Below, piece after piece: positions 8,681 through 17,343 of a stretch of DNA of 64,000 nucleotides. Source of the stretch: Bacteroidota bacterium (GTDB lineage: Bacteria > Bacteroidota > Bacteroidia > Flavobacteriales_F > PHOS-HE28); assembly GCA_029573495.1 (NCBI GenBank), contig JAKQEI010000278.1, positions 16,115 to 80,114 of the forward strand, in the 5' to 3' direction. The position numbers and the translations under genes are program-made. Every line of letters begins with the position of its first letter. The stretch's first letter is position 1. A model generated the notes under the pieces. The model was not told where the DNA came from. It saw nothing but the letters and a program-made list of their open reading frames with translations, and did not search any database.

Positions 8681-8689
8681 CGATCTTTG
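8662..8689 (+). promoter_or_regulatory. Probable mutY promoter
   Basis: Plus-strand TTG (8662-8664), 17-base spacer, GATCTTTG (8682-8689), one mismatch to TAnnTTTG. It ends seven bases before the mutY ATG, so the mRNA would have a very short leader or none. It overlaps the HU promoter. Confidence 0.4.
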
Positions 8690-8696
8690 GCCCTGT

Positions 8697-9734
8697 ATGT
8701 CAACAACTTGGTTCAGCAGGGCCCTGCTGCCCTGGTATCGGGAGCACAAGCGGCCCCTGCCCTGGCGCGCCAGCAGGGACCCCTACCGCATCTGGCTGAG
8801 CGAGGTGATCCTGCAGCAGACCCGGGTGGACCAGGGTACGGCCTACTGGCACCGTTTCGTGGAGCATTACCCCCTGGTACAGGACCTGGCCGGGGCCAGC
8901 GAGGACGAGGTACTGCGGCTGTGGCAGGGTTTGGGCTATTACAGCCGGGCCCGTAACCTGCGTACCGCCGCCCGACAGGTGGTGGAGAGGCACCAGGGCC
9001 GGTTCCCGGCGGACCATGGCGCGCTGCTGGCATTGAAGGGAGTGGGCGACTACACGGCAGCGGCCATCGGCTCCATGGCCTTCGGGCTGGCGGAGCCCGT
9101 GGTGGACGGCAACGTGTACCGGGTGCTGGCGCGGGTCTTCGGCATCGCCACACCCATCGATTCCACGGCCGGGCGCAAGGAGTTCCGGGCGCTGGCGGCC
9201 TCGCTCCTGCCCACGGACGAGCCCGGCGAATACAACCAGGCGGTGATGGAGCTGGGCGCGCTGGTATGCACCCCCAAGCCGGCCTGCGAGGAATGTCCGC
9301 TGCGGAGCCGGTGCATCGCCCGGCGCACGGATCGGATAACGGAGCTGCCGGTAAAGGCGGGAAGGACCAAGGTCCGGGAACGCCACTTCAACTTCCTGCA
9401 CATACGCGTTCGCGGCGGCGTCTTCCTGGAAAAACGCACCGGCAAGGACATCTGGCAGGGGCTGTACCAACTTCCCTTGCTGGAAAGCGATGAACCATTG
9501 AGCCGGAGGGGGCTACAAACCCGATTGAAGGCTGAACTTGGGATAGGATGGACGATCGAGGCGGTACACGGCCCGGTGAAGCACGTTCTGAGCCATCAGC
9601 TGATCCAGGGCGTGTTCTGGGCCTTGACCCCACCTCCGCGCTTCAAAGCTCAAGCGGATTGGCTGGTGGCGAACGAGAAGGAACTGGAGCGGTATGCGTT
9701 GCCGAGGTTGGTGGAGCGGTATCTGTTGCCATAG
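8697..9734 (+). CDS. mutY: A/G-specific adenine glycosylase
   Basis: 345-residue DNA repair enzyme that removes adenine mispaired with 8-oxoguanine. The N-terminal catalytic domain has the helix-hairpin-helix LKGVGDYTAAAIGSMAFG with the catalytic Asp in VVDGNVYRVLARV. The C-terminal NUDIX-like domain (about residues 225-345) recognises 8-oxoG. The iron-sulfur loop reads CTPKPACEECPLRSRC, that is C-x5-C-x2-C-x5-C, one residue shorter in the first interval than the usual C-x6-C-x2-C-x5-C. It leads the mutY-ssb-gldE-gldD cluster, as in Flavobacterium. Confidence 0.95.
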   Translation: MSTTWFSRALLPWYREHKRPLPWRASRDPYRIWLSEVILQQTRVDQGTAYWHRFVEHYPLVQDLAGASEDEVLRLWQGLGYYSRARNLRTAARQVVERHQGRFPADHGALLALKGVGDYTAAAIGSMAFGLAEPVVDGNVYRVLARVFGIATPIDSTAGRKEFRALAASLLPTDEPGEYNQAVMELGALVCTPKPACEECPLRSRCIARRTDRITELPVKAGRTKVRERHFNFLHIRVRGGVFLEKRTGKDIWQGLYQLPLLESDEPLSRRGLQTRLKAELGIGWTIEAVHGPVKHVLSHQLIQGVFWALTPPPRFKAQADWLVANEKELERYALPRLVERYLLP

Positions 9735-9781
9735 AGGCCCTCCCCCAACCCTTATCTTCGTAGCCCTACCCTATCGATACC

Positions 9782-10222
9782 ATGGCCGGAGTGAACAAAG
9801 TGATCCTGATCGGCAACCTGGGTGCCGACCCCGAGATCCGTCATCTACAGAACGGCGCCAGCGTGGCCAATTTCCGCCTGGCCACCAGCGAGACATACAA
9901 GGACCGGACGACCGGCGAACGCCGCGAGCAGACCGAATGGCACAACGTGGTGGCCTGGCGCGGCCTGGCCGAGATCACCGAGAAGTACCTGCGCAAAGGC
10001 AGCAAGGTGTACGTGGAGGGCAAATTGCGCACGCGTCAATGGCAGGACAAGGACAACAACACGCGCTATACCACGGAGATCGTGGCCGATGAGATGACCA
10101 TGCTCGACCGCGCCAGCGGCGAGGGTGGCGCCCCGCGCGCTTCCGCCCCGGCCCAGCAAGCGGCCACCAGCGGCGGCAACGCCGGCCCGGCCAACGATGA
10201 GATGGACGACCTGCCCTTCTAA
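9782..10222 (+). CDS. ssb: Single-stranded DNA-binding protein
   Basis: 146-residue SSB with an N-terminal OB-fold (residues 1-110, beginning [20 protein letters not shown]), a Gly/Ala/Gln-rich disordered linker, and the acidic C-terminal tip DEMDDLPF that binds repair and replication proteins. It protects single-stranded DNA in replication, recombination and repair. The ATG at 9782 follows TATCTTCG, a near match to a -7 element, so ssb may also have its own promoter. It abuts gldE directly. Confidence 0.96.
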   Translation: MAGVNKVILIGNLGADPEIRHLQNGASVANFRLATSETYKDRTTGERREQTEWHNVVAWRGLAEITEKYLRKGSKVYVEGKLRTRQWQDKDNNTRYTTEIVADEMTMLDRASGEGGAPRASAPAQQAATSGGNAGPANDEMDDLPF

Positions 10223-11545
10223 GTGGAGCCTCCCCCGTCCCTCCATCTGCTCACCACGCTCGCGGTACAACCGAGCACGATCCTGGCCCTTACCGTCATC
10301 GGCGCCATGCTGGTGATCTCCGCGGCCATGTCGGCCAGCGAGGTGTCCCTGTTCGCACTTTCGCCCACGCAGCTCCGCGACCTGAAGGAACGCGGTGGCA
10401 GCAGCGGCCAACGGGTGCTGGACCTGCTGGCGAAGCCGCGGCGGCTGCTGGCCACCATCCTGATCACCAGCAACCTGATGAACATGGGCACCGTGATCCT
10501 AAGCACGGTGGTGGTGCGCGACCTGGTGACGCCCAGCGGTCTTTCCGGTTTCGCGCTGGTGGGCGTGCAGGTGCTTACCATCGCTTTCCTCATCGTGCTC
10601 ATCGGCGAAGTGCTTCCGAAGGTCTACGCCACGACGGACCCGGTTCGTGTGGCGCGCAACATGAGCGGTCCACTGCTCACACTGCGCTGGATCTTCCGCC
10701 CTTTGAGCGAGGCCTTGGTGCGCAGCACCACCTTCATCGAGAAGCGCTTCCAGAAGCGGAGCACCCAGAACATCTCCGTGGACACGCTGGGCCATGCGCT
10801 GGACCTGACGAAGGATGCGAGCACCACCGCGGAGGAACAGCGCATCCTGCGCGGCATCGTTAAGTTCGGCGACATCGAAGTGCGACAGGTGATGCGGCCG
10901 CGCACCGAGATGGTCACCTTCGACAAGGGCATCAGCTTCGAGGAACTGCTGGTGGCCATCGTGGATTCGGGTTTCTCCCGCGTACCCATCACCGATGGCA
11001 CACCGGACAAGGTGATCGGCGTGCTCTACATCAAGGACGTGCTGCCCCACCTGCGCAAGACCGGCTTCGACTGGCATACGTTGCTGCGCGCGGCCTATTT
11101 CGTTCCGGAGAGCAAGAAGCTGGACGACCTGCTGAAGGAGTTCCAGTACGAGAAGACCCACCTCGCCGTGGTGGTGGACGAATACGGTGGCGTGAGCGGC
11201 ATCATCACCATGGAGGATGTGATCGAGGAGATCGTGGGCGACATTACCGACGAGTACGACGACGAGAACCTCTTCTACAGCAAGCTGGACGACCACACCT
11301 GGATCTTCGAGGGCCGCACGGCGCTCACCGATCTTTACCGCGTGATGGGCATCGATGGCAAGCTCTTCGAGGAGAACAAAGGGGACAGCGGAACACTGGG
11401 CGGCTTCATCCTGGAGCTTACCGGACGCATCCCCAAGAAAGGGGAGCGCGTGGACCTACATGACCTGACCTTCGTGGTCGAAGCCTCGGACAACAAACGC
11501 ATCCGGCGTGTGAAAGTGATCCAACACGATGAAGCTGCGAGTTGA
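10223..11545 (+). CDS. gldE: Gliding motility protein GldE (CNNM/CorC-type CBS protein)
   Basis: 440-residue membrane protein. N-terminal membrane domain (DUF21/CNNM type, about residues 20-180), then a CBS-domain pair (about 200-335, including VRQVMRPRTEMVTFD and YGGVSGIITMEDVIEEIVGD), then a C-terminal CorC/HlyC transporter-associated domain (about 350-435). The GTG start at 10223 directly follows the ssb stop, indicating coupling. GldE is associated with gliding motility and GldD in Flavobacterium; its biochemical activity is unknown. The name rests on family plus the mutY-ssb-gldE-gldD order. Confidence 0.9.
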   Translation: MEPPPSLHLLTTLAVQPSTILALTVIGAMLVISAAMSASEVSLFALSPTQLRDLKERGGSSGQRVLDLLAKPRRLLATILITSNLMNMGTVILSTVVVRDLVTPSGLSGFALVGVQVLTIAFLIVLIGEVLPKVYATTDPVRVARNMSGPLLTLRWIFRPLSEALVRSTTFIEKRFQKRSTQNISVDTLGHALDLTKDASTTAEEQRILRGIVKFGDIEVRQVMRPRTEMVTFDKGISFEELLVAIVDSGFSRVPITDGTPDKVIGVLYIKDVLPHLRKTGFDWHTLLRAAYFVPESKKLDDLLKEFQYEKTHLAVVVDEYGGVSGIITMEDVIEEIVGDITDEYDDENLFYSKLDDHTWIFEGRTALTDLYRVMGIDGKLFEENKGDSGTLGGFILELTGRIPKKGERVDLHDLTFVVEASDNKRIRRVKVIQHDEAAS

Positions 11546-12095
11546 AGCCACCCTCGCATTCCTCGCCCTGCTGGCGGGCTGCACACCGGACCCGGTGCCG
11601 AAACCACGCGGTTATTTCCGCATCGACCTGCCCGAGCAGGCGTACACCTCCTGGACGGACACCACCACCTTCGCAGCCGAGATCCCGACCTATGCGCGCG
11701 TAGGCATCCGTGAGGCGAAGGACGAGGCCCGCTGGTTCGACATCCGTTTCAAGGGACAGCGGGCGACGGCTCACCTCACGTGGTCTCCGGTTGACGGCGA
11801 CCTGCAGGAGCTGATCGAGGACGCGCACACCTTCAAGAGCACGCACCAGGCGAAGGCCGCGCGCATCCGCAGCGAGCGCACCCTCAACGACAGCGCGCGG
11901 GTCTTCGGTTCCGTGTTCGACATCGAAGGTGATGTGGCCAGCCCCTTCGTCTTCTACGTCACGGACAGCACGAGCAACTTCCTGTACGGCTCGCTCTACT
12001 TCGACAACCGGCCGAACGCCGATTCACTGGCCCCGGTGACGGAACGGCTGCGCGTTGACCTGCGGCACATGCTGGCTACGCTGCGCTGGCGCTGA
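11529..12095 (+). CDS. gldD: Gliding motility lipoprotein GldD
   Basis: 188-residue lipoprotein required for gliding in Flavobacterium. Signal peptide with lipobox LLAGC (Cys about residue 18), then the GldD hallmark PKPRGYFRIDLPEQAY. The C-terminal half includes the typical SPFVFYVTDSTSNFLYGSLYF block and ends with a helix. The start overlaps the gldE stop by 17 bases. The 3' end overlaps the convergent heme A synthase gene by about 20 bases, leaving no room for a dedicated terminator. Confidence 0.93.
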   Translation: MKLRVEATLAFLALLAGCTPDPVPKPRGYFRIDLPEQAYTSWTDTTTFAAEIPTYARVGIREAKDEARWFDIRFKGQRATAHLTWSPVDGDLQELIEDAHTFKSTHQAKAARIRSERTLNDSARVFGSVFDIEGDVASPFVFYVTDSTSNFLYGSLYFDNRPNADSLAPVTERLRVDLRHMLATLRWR

Positions 12096-13116
12096 AGCGC
12101 CGACCTGTGCGATGGATCGCCTTCAGGAGGAAGGCAAGGAGGATCAAGGCCCCTTGCTGGTGCAGCACACCGGCCCACAGGTCCACTTGCGTAAGGACCG
12201 TGACCACACCAAGGACGAACTGCAGGGCCACCACCAGGAGCAGCGGGAACCAAACGACCTCCATCGATGCTTCGCGCCGGAAGCGCACTGAGAAGACGAT
12301 GATGCCCAAGGCCACGAGGTAGGCCAGGTTGCGGTGTACGAACTGCACCCCATCGCGATGGTCGGAGAGGTCGGTGACGAGGTCCCCGAAGGCACGCACG
12401 TTCTCGGGCATGAACTCGCCGTTCATCAATGGCCAGGTGTTGTAGATCCGACCGGCATCGAGGCCTGCCGTGAAGGCGCCCCAGATGATCTGCAGCGCGA
12501 GCAGGCCAAGCAGCACACGCGCCCATCGCCCCTCACCGGACCCATTGGGCCTGAAGGCCGCCCGTCCGTCGCGGATGTCGAAGACCGTCCAGAGCACGAG
12601 TGCGAACACCGTAAAGGCGGCGATGAGGTGGATGGCCAGCCGGTAATGGCTCACATCGGGGTTCTTCTCGAGGCCACTGGCCACCATGAACCATCCAAGC
12701 GCGCCCACCAGGCCCCCGCCGATGAGGATGGTCCAGCAACGCTTGAGGAGCCAGCCCTTCAGCAGTCCCTTGCGCCAGAACAGGAAAAAGGGGATGGCGA
12801 AGACGAGGCCCATGAGGCGGCCCCAGTTGCGATGCAGGTATTCCCAGAAGAAGATGCGCTTGAACCCGGCGAGGTCCATGTGCTGGTTCTTCAGGGTGTA
12901 TTCAGGAATTGCCTTGTACTGATCGAAGGCGTGGTTCCAATCCGCCTCGTTCAATGGTGGGATGGCGCCCATGATGGGGTCCCACACGGTGATGCTGAGC
13001 CCGCTTCCGGTCAACCGGGTCACGCCGCCGATCACCACCATGCAGGCGATCATCACACACCCGGTGACGAGCCAGGCCACAACGGGTCGCAACTTCCTGC
13101 GCTCGAAATGATCCAT
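12076..13116 (-). CDS. ctaA: Heme A synthase, COX15/CtaA family
   Basis: 346-residue inner-membrane enzyme that oxidises the C8 methyl of heme O to make heme A for cytochrome oxidase. About eight transmembrane segments. The heme-ligating histidines sit in EYLHRNWGR, SHYRLAIHL, QFVHRNLAY and the late GVLHQQGAL. The early signature GGVTRLTGSGLSITVWDPI is clear. The length and the long periplasmic loop after helix 1 fit the mitochondrial/proteobacterial COX15 type. Cytochrome oxidase genes are not in the window. It follows an HMA-domain lipoprotein gene. Confidence 0.93.
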   Translation of the reverse strand: MDHFERRKLRPVVAWLVTGCVMIACMVVIGGVTRLTGSGLSITVWDPIMGAIPPLNEADWNHAFDQYKAIPEYTLKNQHMDLAGFKRIFFWEYLHRNWGRLMGLVFAIPFFLFWRKGLLKGWLLKRCWTILIGGGLVGALGWFMVASGLEKNPDVSHYRLAIHLIAAFTVFALVLWTVFDIRDGRAAFRPNGSGEGRWARVLLGLLALQIIWGAFTAGLDAGRIYNTWPLMNGEFMPENVRAFGDLVTDLSDHRDGVQFVHRNLAYLVALGIIVFSVRFRREASMEVVWFPLLLVVALQFVLGVVTVLTQVDLWAGVLHQQGALILLAFLLKAIHRTGRRFSASAA

Positions 13117-13153
13117 CAGGAGCGCGAAGCTACCGACCGCCGGGATAAGCAGG

Positions 13154-13672
13154 TCAGAGGCGCAGTACGTAAGAGAGCAGGCCCAGGATGCCAGGCACGA
13201 CGATGGCGGTCGGGTTGATCACGCTCACCTGCTTGGTCTCTTCCGCCTTCTTGGTCGATGCGCTGACACCACCAGCACTCGGCACCCGCTTCGTGATGTG
13301 GACGGACACCACCTTGTACTGACCGTCGTGCAGGCTCTGGATGGCCTCGACCATATCCGCATCGCTCACCTTGCTGGCGTCGTAGTCCACCACGGCATGA
13401 TCGCTCTCATCACCCTCGATGAAGCGGATCTCCGTGGAGTTCACCCCGGGCAACTTGGCCAGGGCCTTCTTGATGGAACCGCCGCACATCATCTCGCAGC
13501 TCATGCCATCGATGCTGAGGTCGGCAATGGTGCCGGCCGAGCCGTTCACCATCTCCTCCACCACCACCCGCTCGATGTTCGAGGCGAGGGCTGTTTCCTG
13601 CACCCCTGGTGTTCCAGTGGAGCAGGCGGCGAGGAGGCCGATGAAGAGCGGAAGGAGGTGGCTGGTGCGCAT
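13154..13672 (-). CDS. HMA-domain lipoprotein
   Basis: 172-residue lipoprotein. Signal peptide with lipobox LLAAC (Cys about residue 17). The middle (about residues 50-120) is a heavy-metal-associated (HMA) ferredoxin-like fold with the motif GMSCEMMCGGSIKKAL, spaced Cys-x3-Cys with an extra Met rather than the usual Cys-x2-Cys. A hydrophobic C-terminal segment (INPTAIVVPGILGLLSYVL) could be a second anchor. A periplasmic copper or other metal chaperone is plausible, possibly linked to cytochrome oxidase maturation because heme A synthase lies 37 bases downstream; that link is inference. ATG 13672 is chosen over 13687 for signal-peptide quality. Confidence 0.8.
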   Translation of the reverse strand: MRTSHLLPLFIGLLAACSTGTPGVQETALASNIERVVVEEMVNGSAGTIADLSIDGMSCEMMCGGSIKKALAKLPGVNSTEIRFIEGDESDHAVVDYDASKVSDADMVEAIQSLHDGQYKVVSVHITKRVPSAGGVSASTKKAEETKQVSVINPTAIVVPGILGLLSYVLRL

Positions 13673-13718
13673 GGTCGAGGAGTTCAATTACTAAGACGCT
13701 CGTCCAGGAAAGAGGTTA

Positions 13719-13726
13719 CAAAGATA
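13719..13726 (-). promoter_or_regulatory. -7 element upstream of the HMA lipoprotein gene
   Basis: TATCTTTG on the minus strand, a perfect TAnnTTTG match, about 47 bases upstream of the ATG. It probably drives the HMA lipoprotein and heme A synthase genes. Confidence 0.55.
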
Positions 13727-13954
13727 GGGTTGCCTCGAAGAACCATGAACGGATGATGCACACCGCTATCATTCGCCCGGACGAGGCGCTCCGAAGGAAG
13801 GATAATGGAACGAAGTACCCGACCGAGGAGCAACACGCCATATGGGAACGGGAGCAAGCGATGACCGATATGCGCTCTTGCCATGAACGCCGCCGGAGCG
13901 AGGTTCTTCGAGGCACTTAAGGGGGTACGATCCCCGCGGATAATTTCGCGCCGC

Positions 13955-14860
13955 ATGCTCACCGGGGCCGACCGCCGGACCGACCGGTCCCTCCTGCTGA
14001 TCCTGGCCCTCATCTGGGGCAGCTCCTTCATCCTGATGAAGCGGGGGCTCTTCCACGATGGGCGTCCGGTGCTCAGCGGCCTGCAGCTCGCCTCCGCCCG
14101 GCTACTCATCGCCTGGCTGGCACTGATCCCGCTTCTGTTGAAGCACTACCGACTGCTGTTGAAGCACTGGCTCCCGATCCTGGGTACCGGCCTCCTAGGC
14201 AACGGCATACCGGCATTCCTGTACGCCACCGCGCAGACGCGGATCGAGAGCTCGCTCAGCGGCATGCTGAACAGCCTCACCCCGCTCTTCACCCTGCTGG
14301 TGGGGGTCCTCTTCTTCGCGAGCCGGGTACGTCTGGCCCAGGTAATGGGCGTGCTGCTGGGGTTGGTGGGCGCGGTGGGCCTGGTGCTCACCGACCCGGA
14401 AACGGGAACACCAACATGGTCGCCCTTTGCCATGCTGCCCGTCCTGGGCACCCTCTGCTACGGCTTCAGCGGCAACATCGTCAAGCACCACCTGTACATG
14501 CTCCCAGCCTCGGCCACGGCGGCGCTGGCCCTCACCTACGTAGGACCGCTCGGGGCCCTCGGGTGCTGGGCCACGGACCTCACGGGCACCCTGGAGCGTG
14601 ATCCGGACGCCTGGCGCGCCCTGGGCTACGTGGCCGTCCTGGCGGTGATGAGCTCAGCCATCTCCCTGGTCCTGTGGAACGCACTGCTGAAGCGCACCAG
14701 CGCGGTATGGGCCTCTTCGGTCACCTACCTGATGCCCGTAGTGGCGATCGCCTGGGGCCTGCTGGACGGTGAACCCGTATCGTGGAAGCAGTTCGTGATG
14801 ATCGGCTTGATCCTCGGCGGCGTATACCTGGTCACCGCCTCGCGTGCCGTGCGTGAGTGA
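13955..14860 (+). CDS. EamA/DMT family transporter
   Basis: 301-residue inner-membrane protein with ten predicted transmembrane helices in two EamA repeats (about residues 10-140 and 155-295). The first helix carries LILALIWGSSFILMKRG, and the second half ends LILGGVYLVTASRAV, both typical. The family exports metabolites, amino acids or drugs; the substrate cannot be read from sequence. An in-frame ATG at 13883 would add 24 residues that do not resemble the family, so 13955 is preferred. A glycosyltransferase gene follows 27 bases later. Confidence 0.88.
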   Translation: MLTGADRRTDRSLLLILALIWGSSFILMKRGLFHDGRPVLSGLQLASARLLIAWLALIPLLLKHYRLLLKHWLPILGTGLLGNGIPAFLYATAQTRIESSLSGMLNSLTPLFTLLVGVLFFASRVRLAQVMGVLLGLVGAVGLVLTDPETGTPTWSPFAMLPVLGTLCYGFSGNIVKHHLYMLPASATAALALTYVGPLGALGCWATDLTGTLERDPDAWRALGYVAVLAVMSSAISLVLWNALLKRTSAVWASSVTYLMPVVAIAWGLLDGEPVSWKQFVMIGLILGGVYLVTASRAVRE

Positions 14861-14887
14861 TCGGGCGCTGCTTCCCATCTTTGGACC

Positions 14888-15637
14888 ATGTACCAAGGGA
14901 AGAAGGTCGTGGTGGTGCTGCCCGCCTATCGCGCCGCGCTCACGCTGAAGCAGACCTACGACGAGATCCCGTTCGATATCGTTGACGAGGTGGTGCTGGT
15001 GGATGATCGCAGCCCGGACAACACCGTGGAGGTCGCGCGTCAATTGGGCATCAAGCACGTGGTGGTGCATGATGTGAACAAAGGGTACGGCGGGAACCAG
15101 AAGACCTGCTACGATACGGCCAAGGCGCTGGGTGCGGACATCGTGGTGATGCTGCACCCCGATTACCAATACACCCCGAAGCTGCTGGTGAGCATGATCG
15201 CCTTGATCGGGAACGAAGTGTATCCCGTGGTCTTCGGATCCCGGATCCTGGGAATGGGTGCCTTGAAGGGCGGCATGCCCATGTACAAGTACATCGCCAA
15301 CCGCTTCCTCACCTTCACCCAGAACCTGCTCTGCGGCCAGAAGCTGAGCGAATACCACACCGGTTATCGCGCCTTCGACCGCAAGGTGCTCGATGCCTGC
15401 CCGTACCACAACTGCTCGGACGACTTCGTCTTCGACAACCAGATGATCGGGCAGATGTTCTGGCACGGTTTCGACATCGCGGAGATCACCTGCCCCACGA
15501 AGTACTTCGATGAGGCGAGCAGCATCAACTTCAGCCGGAGCATGAAGTACGGCTTCGGAGTATTGCACGTGAGCTGGCGGTACTTCCTCGCCCGCACCGG
15601 CATCATGGGCTGGAAGTTGCTCGGAGAGCGTCGGTGA
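14888..15637 (+). CDS. Family 2 glycosyltransferase (DPM1-like)
   Basis: 249-residue GT-A fold enzyme resembling dolichol/polyprenyl-phosphate glycosyltransferases. The nucleotide-sugar site is visible as VVVVLPAYRAALTLKQTYDE, VDEVVLVDDRSPDNT and the acidic pair in VVMLHPDYQY. The acceptor region holds LSEYHTGYRAFDRKVL. No C-terminal transmembrane helices, so it is a soluble DPM1-type enzyme. It probably makes the lipid-linked sugar donor for the GT39-type transferase encoded next (inference). CATCTTTG sits just before the ATG. Confidence 0.9.
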   Translation: MYQGKKVVVVLPAYRAALTLKQTYDEIPFDIVDEVVLVDDRSPDNTVEVARQLGIKHVVVHDVNKGYGGNQKTCYDTAKALGADIVVMLHPDYQYTPKLLVSMIALIGNEVYPVVFGSRILGMGALKGGMPMYKYIANRFLTFTQNLLCGQKLSEYHTGYRAFDRKVLDACPYHNCSDDFVFDNQMIGQMFWHGFDIAEITCPTKYFDEASSINFSRSMKYGFGVLHVSWRYFLARTGIMGWKLLGERR

Positions 15638-15699
15638 AGCGAGCCGGGTCGGCCCTGCCTACCTTGCCTGCGGTCACGAACCAGGCCGAACCGTAGTCC

Positions 15700-17343
15700 A
15701 TGCCATCCACCGGCCGCTTGCAGCTCTGGATCATCGCGATCGCGGCGGTGCTCTTCATCCCCGGCCTGGGCGCGGTGCACCTCTTCGATTGGGACGAGAT
15801 CAACTTCGCGGAGATCGCGCGGGAGATGCTCGTGACGGGCAACTGGATGCAACCGCGTATCGACTACCTGCCCTTCCATGAGAAGCCACCCTTGTTCATC
15901 TGGATGCAGGCATTGATCATGACCATCTTCGGCGTGGGTGAGTTCGCGGCACGCCTGCCGAACGCCATCTGCGGGATCATCACGCTGCTGGTGCTCTTCC
16001 GGATCGGTCACCGGCTGCGTGGTCGGATCTTCGGGCTGCTCTGGGTGCTCGCCTACATGGGTTCGATCCTGCCTCACCTCTATTTCCGGAGCGGGATCAT
16101 CGACCCTTGGTTCAACCTCTTCATCTTCCTCGGTGTTGATGCGCTGATCAGCTGGGTGCGGGAAGAACGTCCGCCAGCCACGGGCCATGCGCGCCGGTAC
16201 GCGATGCTCACCGGGCTCTTCCTGGGCCTTGCGGTAATGACCAAAGGACCGGTCGGGGTGCTCATTCCAGGGATCGCGGCCACGGTGTTCTGGATCCGAT
16301 CGCGCTTCGTGCGCCTCATGGGCTGGGGGCACATCGTCGCTTCTGCCGCGGTATTCCTCGTCACCATCGGTCTATGGGCAGTGGTCGATCTCGTACAGCA
16401 CGGTCCGGAATTCATCACCGGATTCTTCTGGCGGCAGGTGGCCATGCTCACCACAGAGGATGCGGGCCACGGCGGCTTCTTCGGCTATCACGTGGTGGTG
16501 CTGCTGCTCGGTTGTTTCCCGGCCTCTGCATTCGCCCTGCAGGAACTGTTGCGACCCACGCGGACGGTTGAGCCCGTGCAACAGGACCACCGTCGTTGGA
16601 TGGTGATCCTCTTCTGGGTGGTGCTCATCCTCTTCAGCCTCGTACGTACCAAGATCGTCCACTACAGCAGCTTGTGCTACTTCCCGCTCACCTACCTCGC
16701 CGCGATCCAGCTGCAAGGGGCCTGGGAACAACGGACCCGCTTCGGTTGGTCGCGCTACCTCATCGCAACGATCGGCGGCATCGTGGCCGTGGTGTTCATC
16801 GTCGTTCCATTCATCGGCCAGCGGATCGGCATGATCGAGCCGCTCTTCGCGAAGGATCCGTTCGCGCAGGCCAACTTGCAGGCGGATGTCAGGTGGACAG
16901 GGTGGGAGAGCATCGCTGGGCTCGTGCTCGCGGCTGCGCTTTTGATCACCTTCCTCCTTAACAGCCGCGAACGCGTGCGGCAGGCGGTCGCTGTGCTATT
17001 CGGTGGAACGACGCTCTTCATCACCATCACCCTGTACTTCTTCATCGCTCGGATCGAAGGCTATTCGCAGCGGGCCGCCATCGAATTCTATGAAGCGCGT
17101 CTGGGTGAAGAGTGCTACGTGATCACGAAGAACTTCAAGAGCTATGCCCAGCTCTTCTACACCCGCAAGCCACCGGTCACCGACCCACGCGCCCATGACG
17201 AGGCGTGGCTCCTGCATGGTCGGGTCGATCGGCCGGTCTACGTCGTGTGCAAGATCACGAGCATCGATGAGGTGAGCGCCATCCCCACCCTGCACGAGAT
17301 CGGCCGCAAGAACGGTTTCGTATTCTTCCAACGCGAGCCATGA
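15700..17343 (+). CDS. GT39/ArnT-like membrane glycosyltransferase
   Basis: 547-residue multi-spanning inner-membrane protein (about 11-13 helices) of the PMT_2/ArnT superfamily. The first periplasmic loop contains HLFDWDEINFAEIAREML, the acidic catalytic motif of the family, followed by the typical EKPPLFIWMQ. It transfers a sugar from a polyprenyl-phosphate donor to an acceptor such as lipid A, protein or glycan; acceptor unknown. The upstream DPM1-like GT2 is a natural partner. The stop overlaps the start of the PLP enzyme gene by four bases. Confidence 0.88.
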   Translation: MPSTGRLQLWIIAIAAVLFIPGLGAVHLFDWDEINFAEIAREMLVTGNWMQPRIDYLPFHEKPPLFIWMQALIMTIFGVGEFAARLPNAICGIITLLVLFRIGHRLRGRIFGLLWVLAYMGSILPHLYFRSGIIDPWFNLFIFLGVDALISWVREERPPATGHARRYAMLTGLFLGLAVMTKGPVGVLIPGIAATVFWIRSRFVRLMGWGHIVASAAVFLVTIGLWAVVDLVQHGPEFITGFFWRQVAMLTTEDAGHGGFFGYHVVVLLLGCFPASAFALQELLRPTRTVEPVQQDHRRWMVILFWVVLILFSLVRTKIVHYSSLCYFPLTYLAAIQLQGAWEQRTRFGWSRYLIATIGGIVAVVFIVVPFIGQRIGMIEPLFAKDPFAQANLQADVRWTGWESIAGLVLAAALLITFLLNSRERVRQAVAVLFGGTTLFITITLYFFIARIEGYSQRAAIEFYEARLGEECYVITKNFKSYAQLFYTRKPPVTDPRAHDEAWLLHGRVDRPVYVVCKITSIDEVSAIPTLHEIGRKNGFVFFQREP

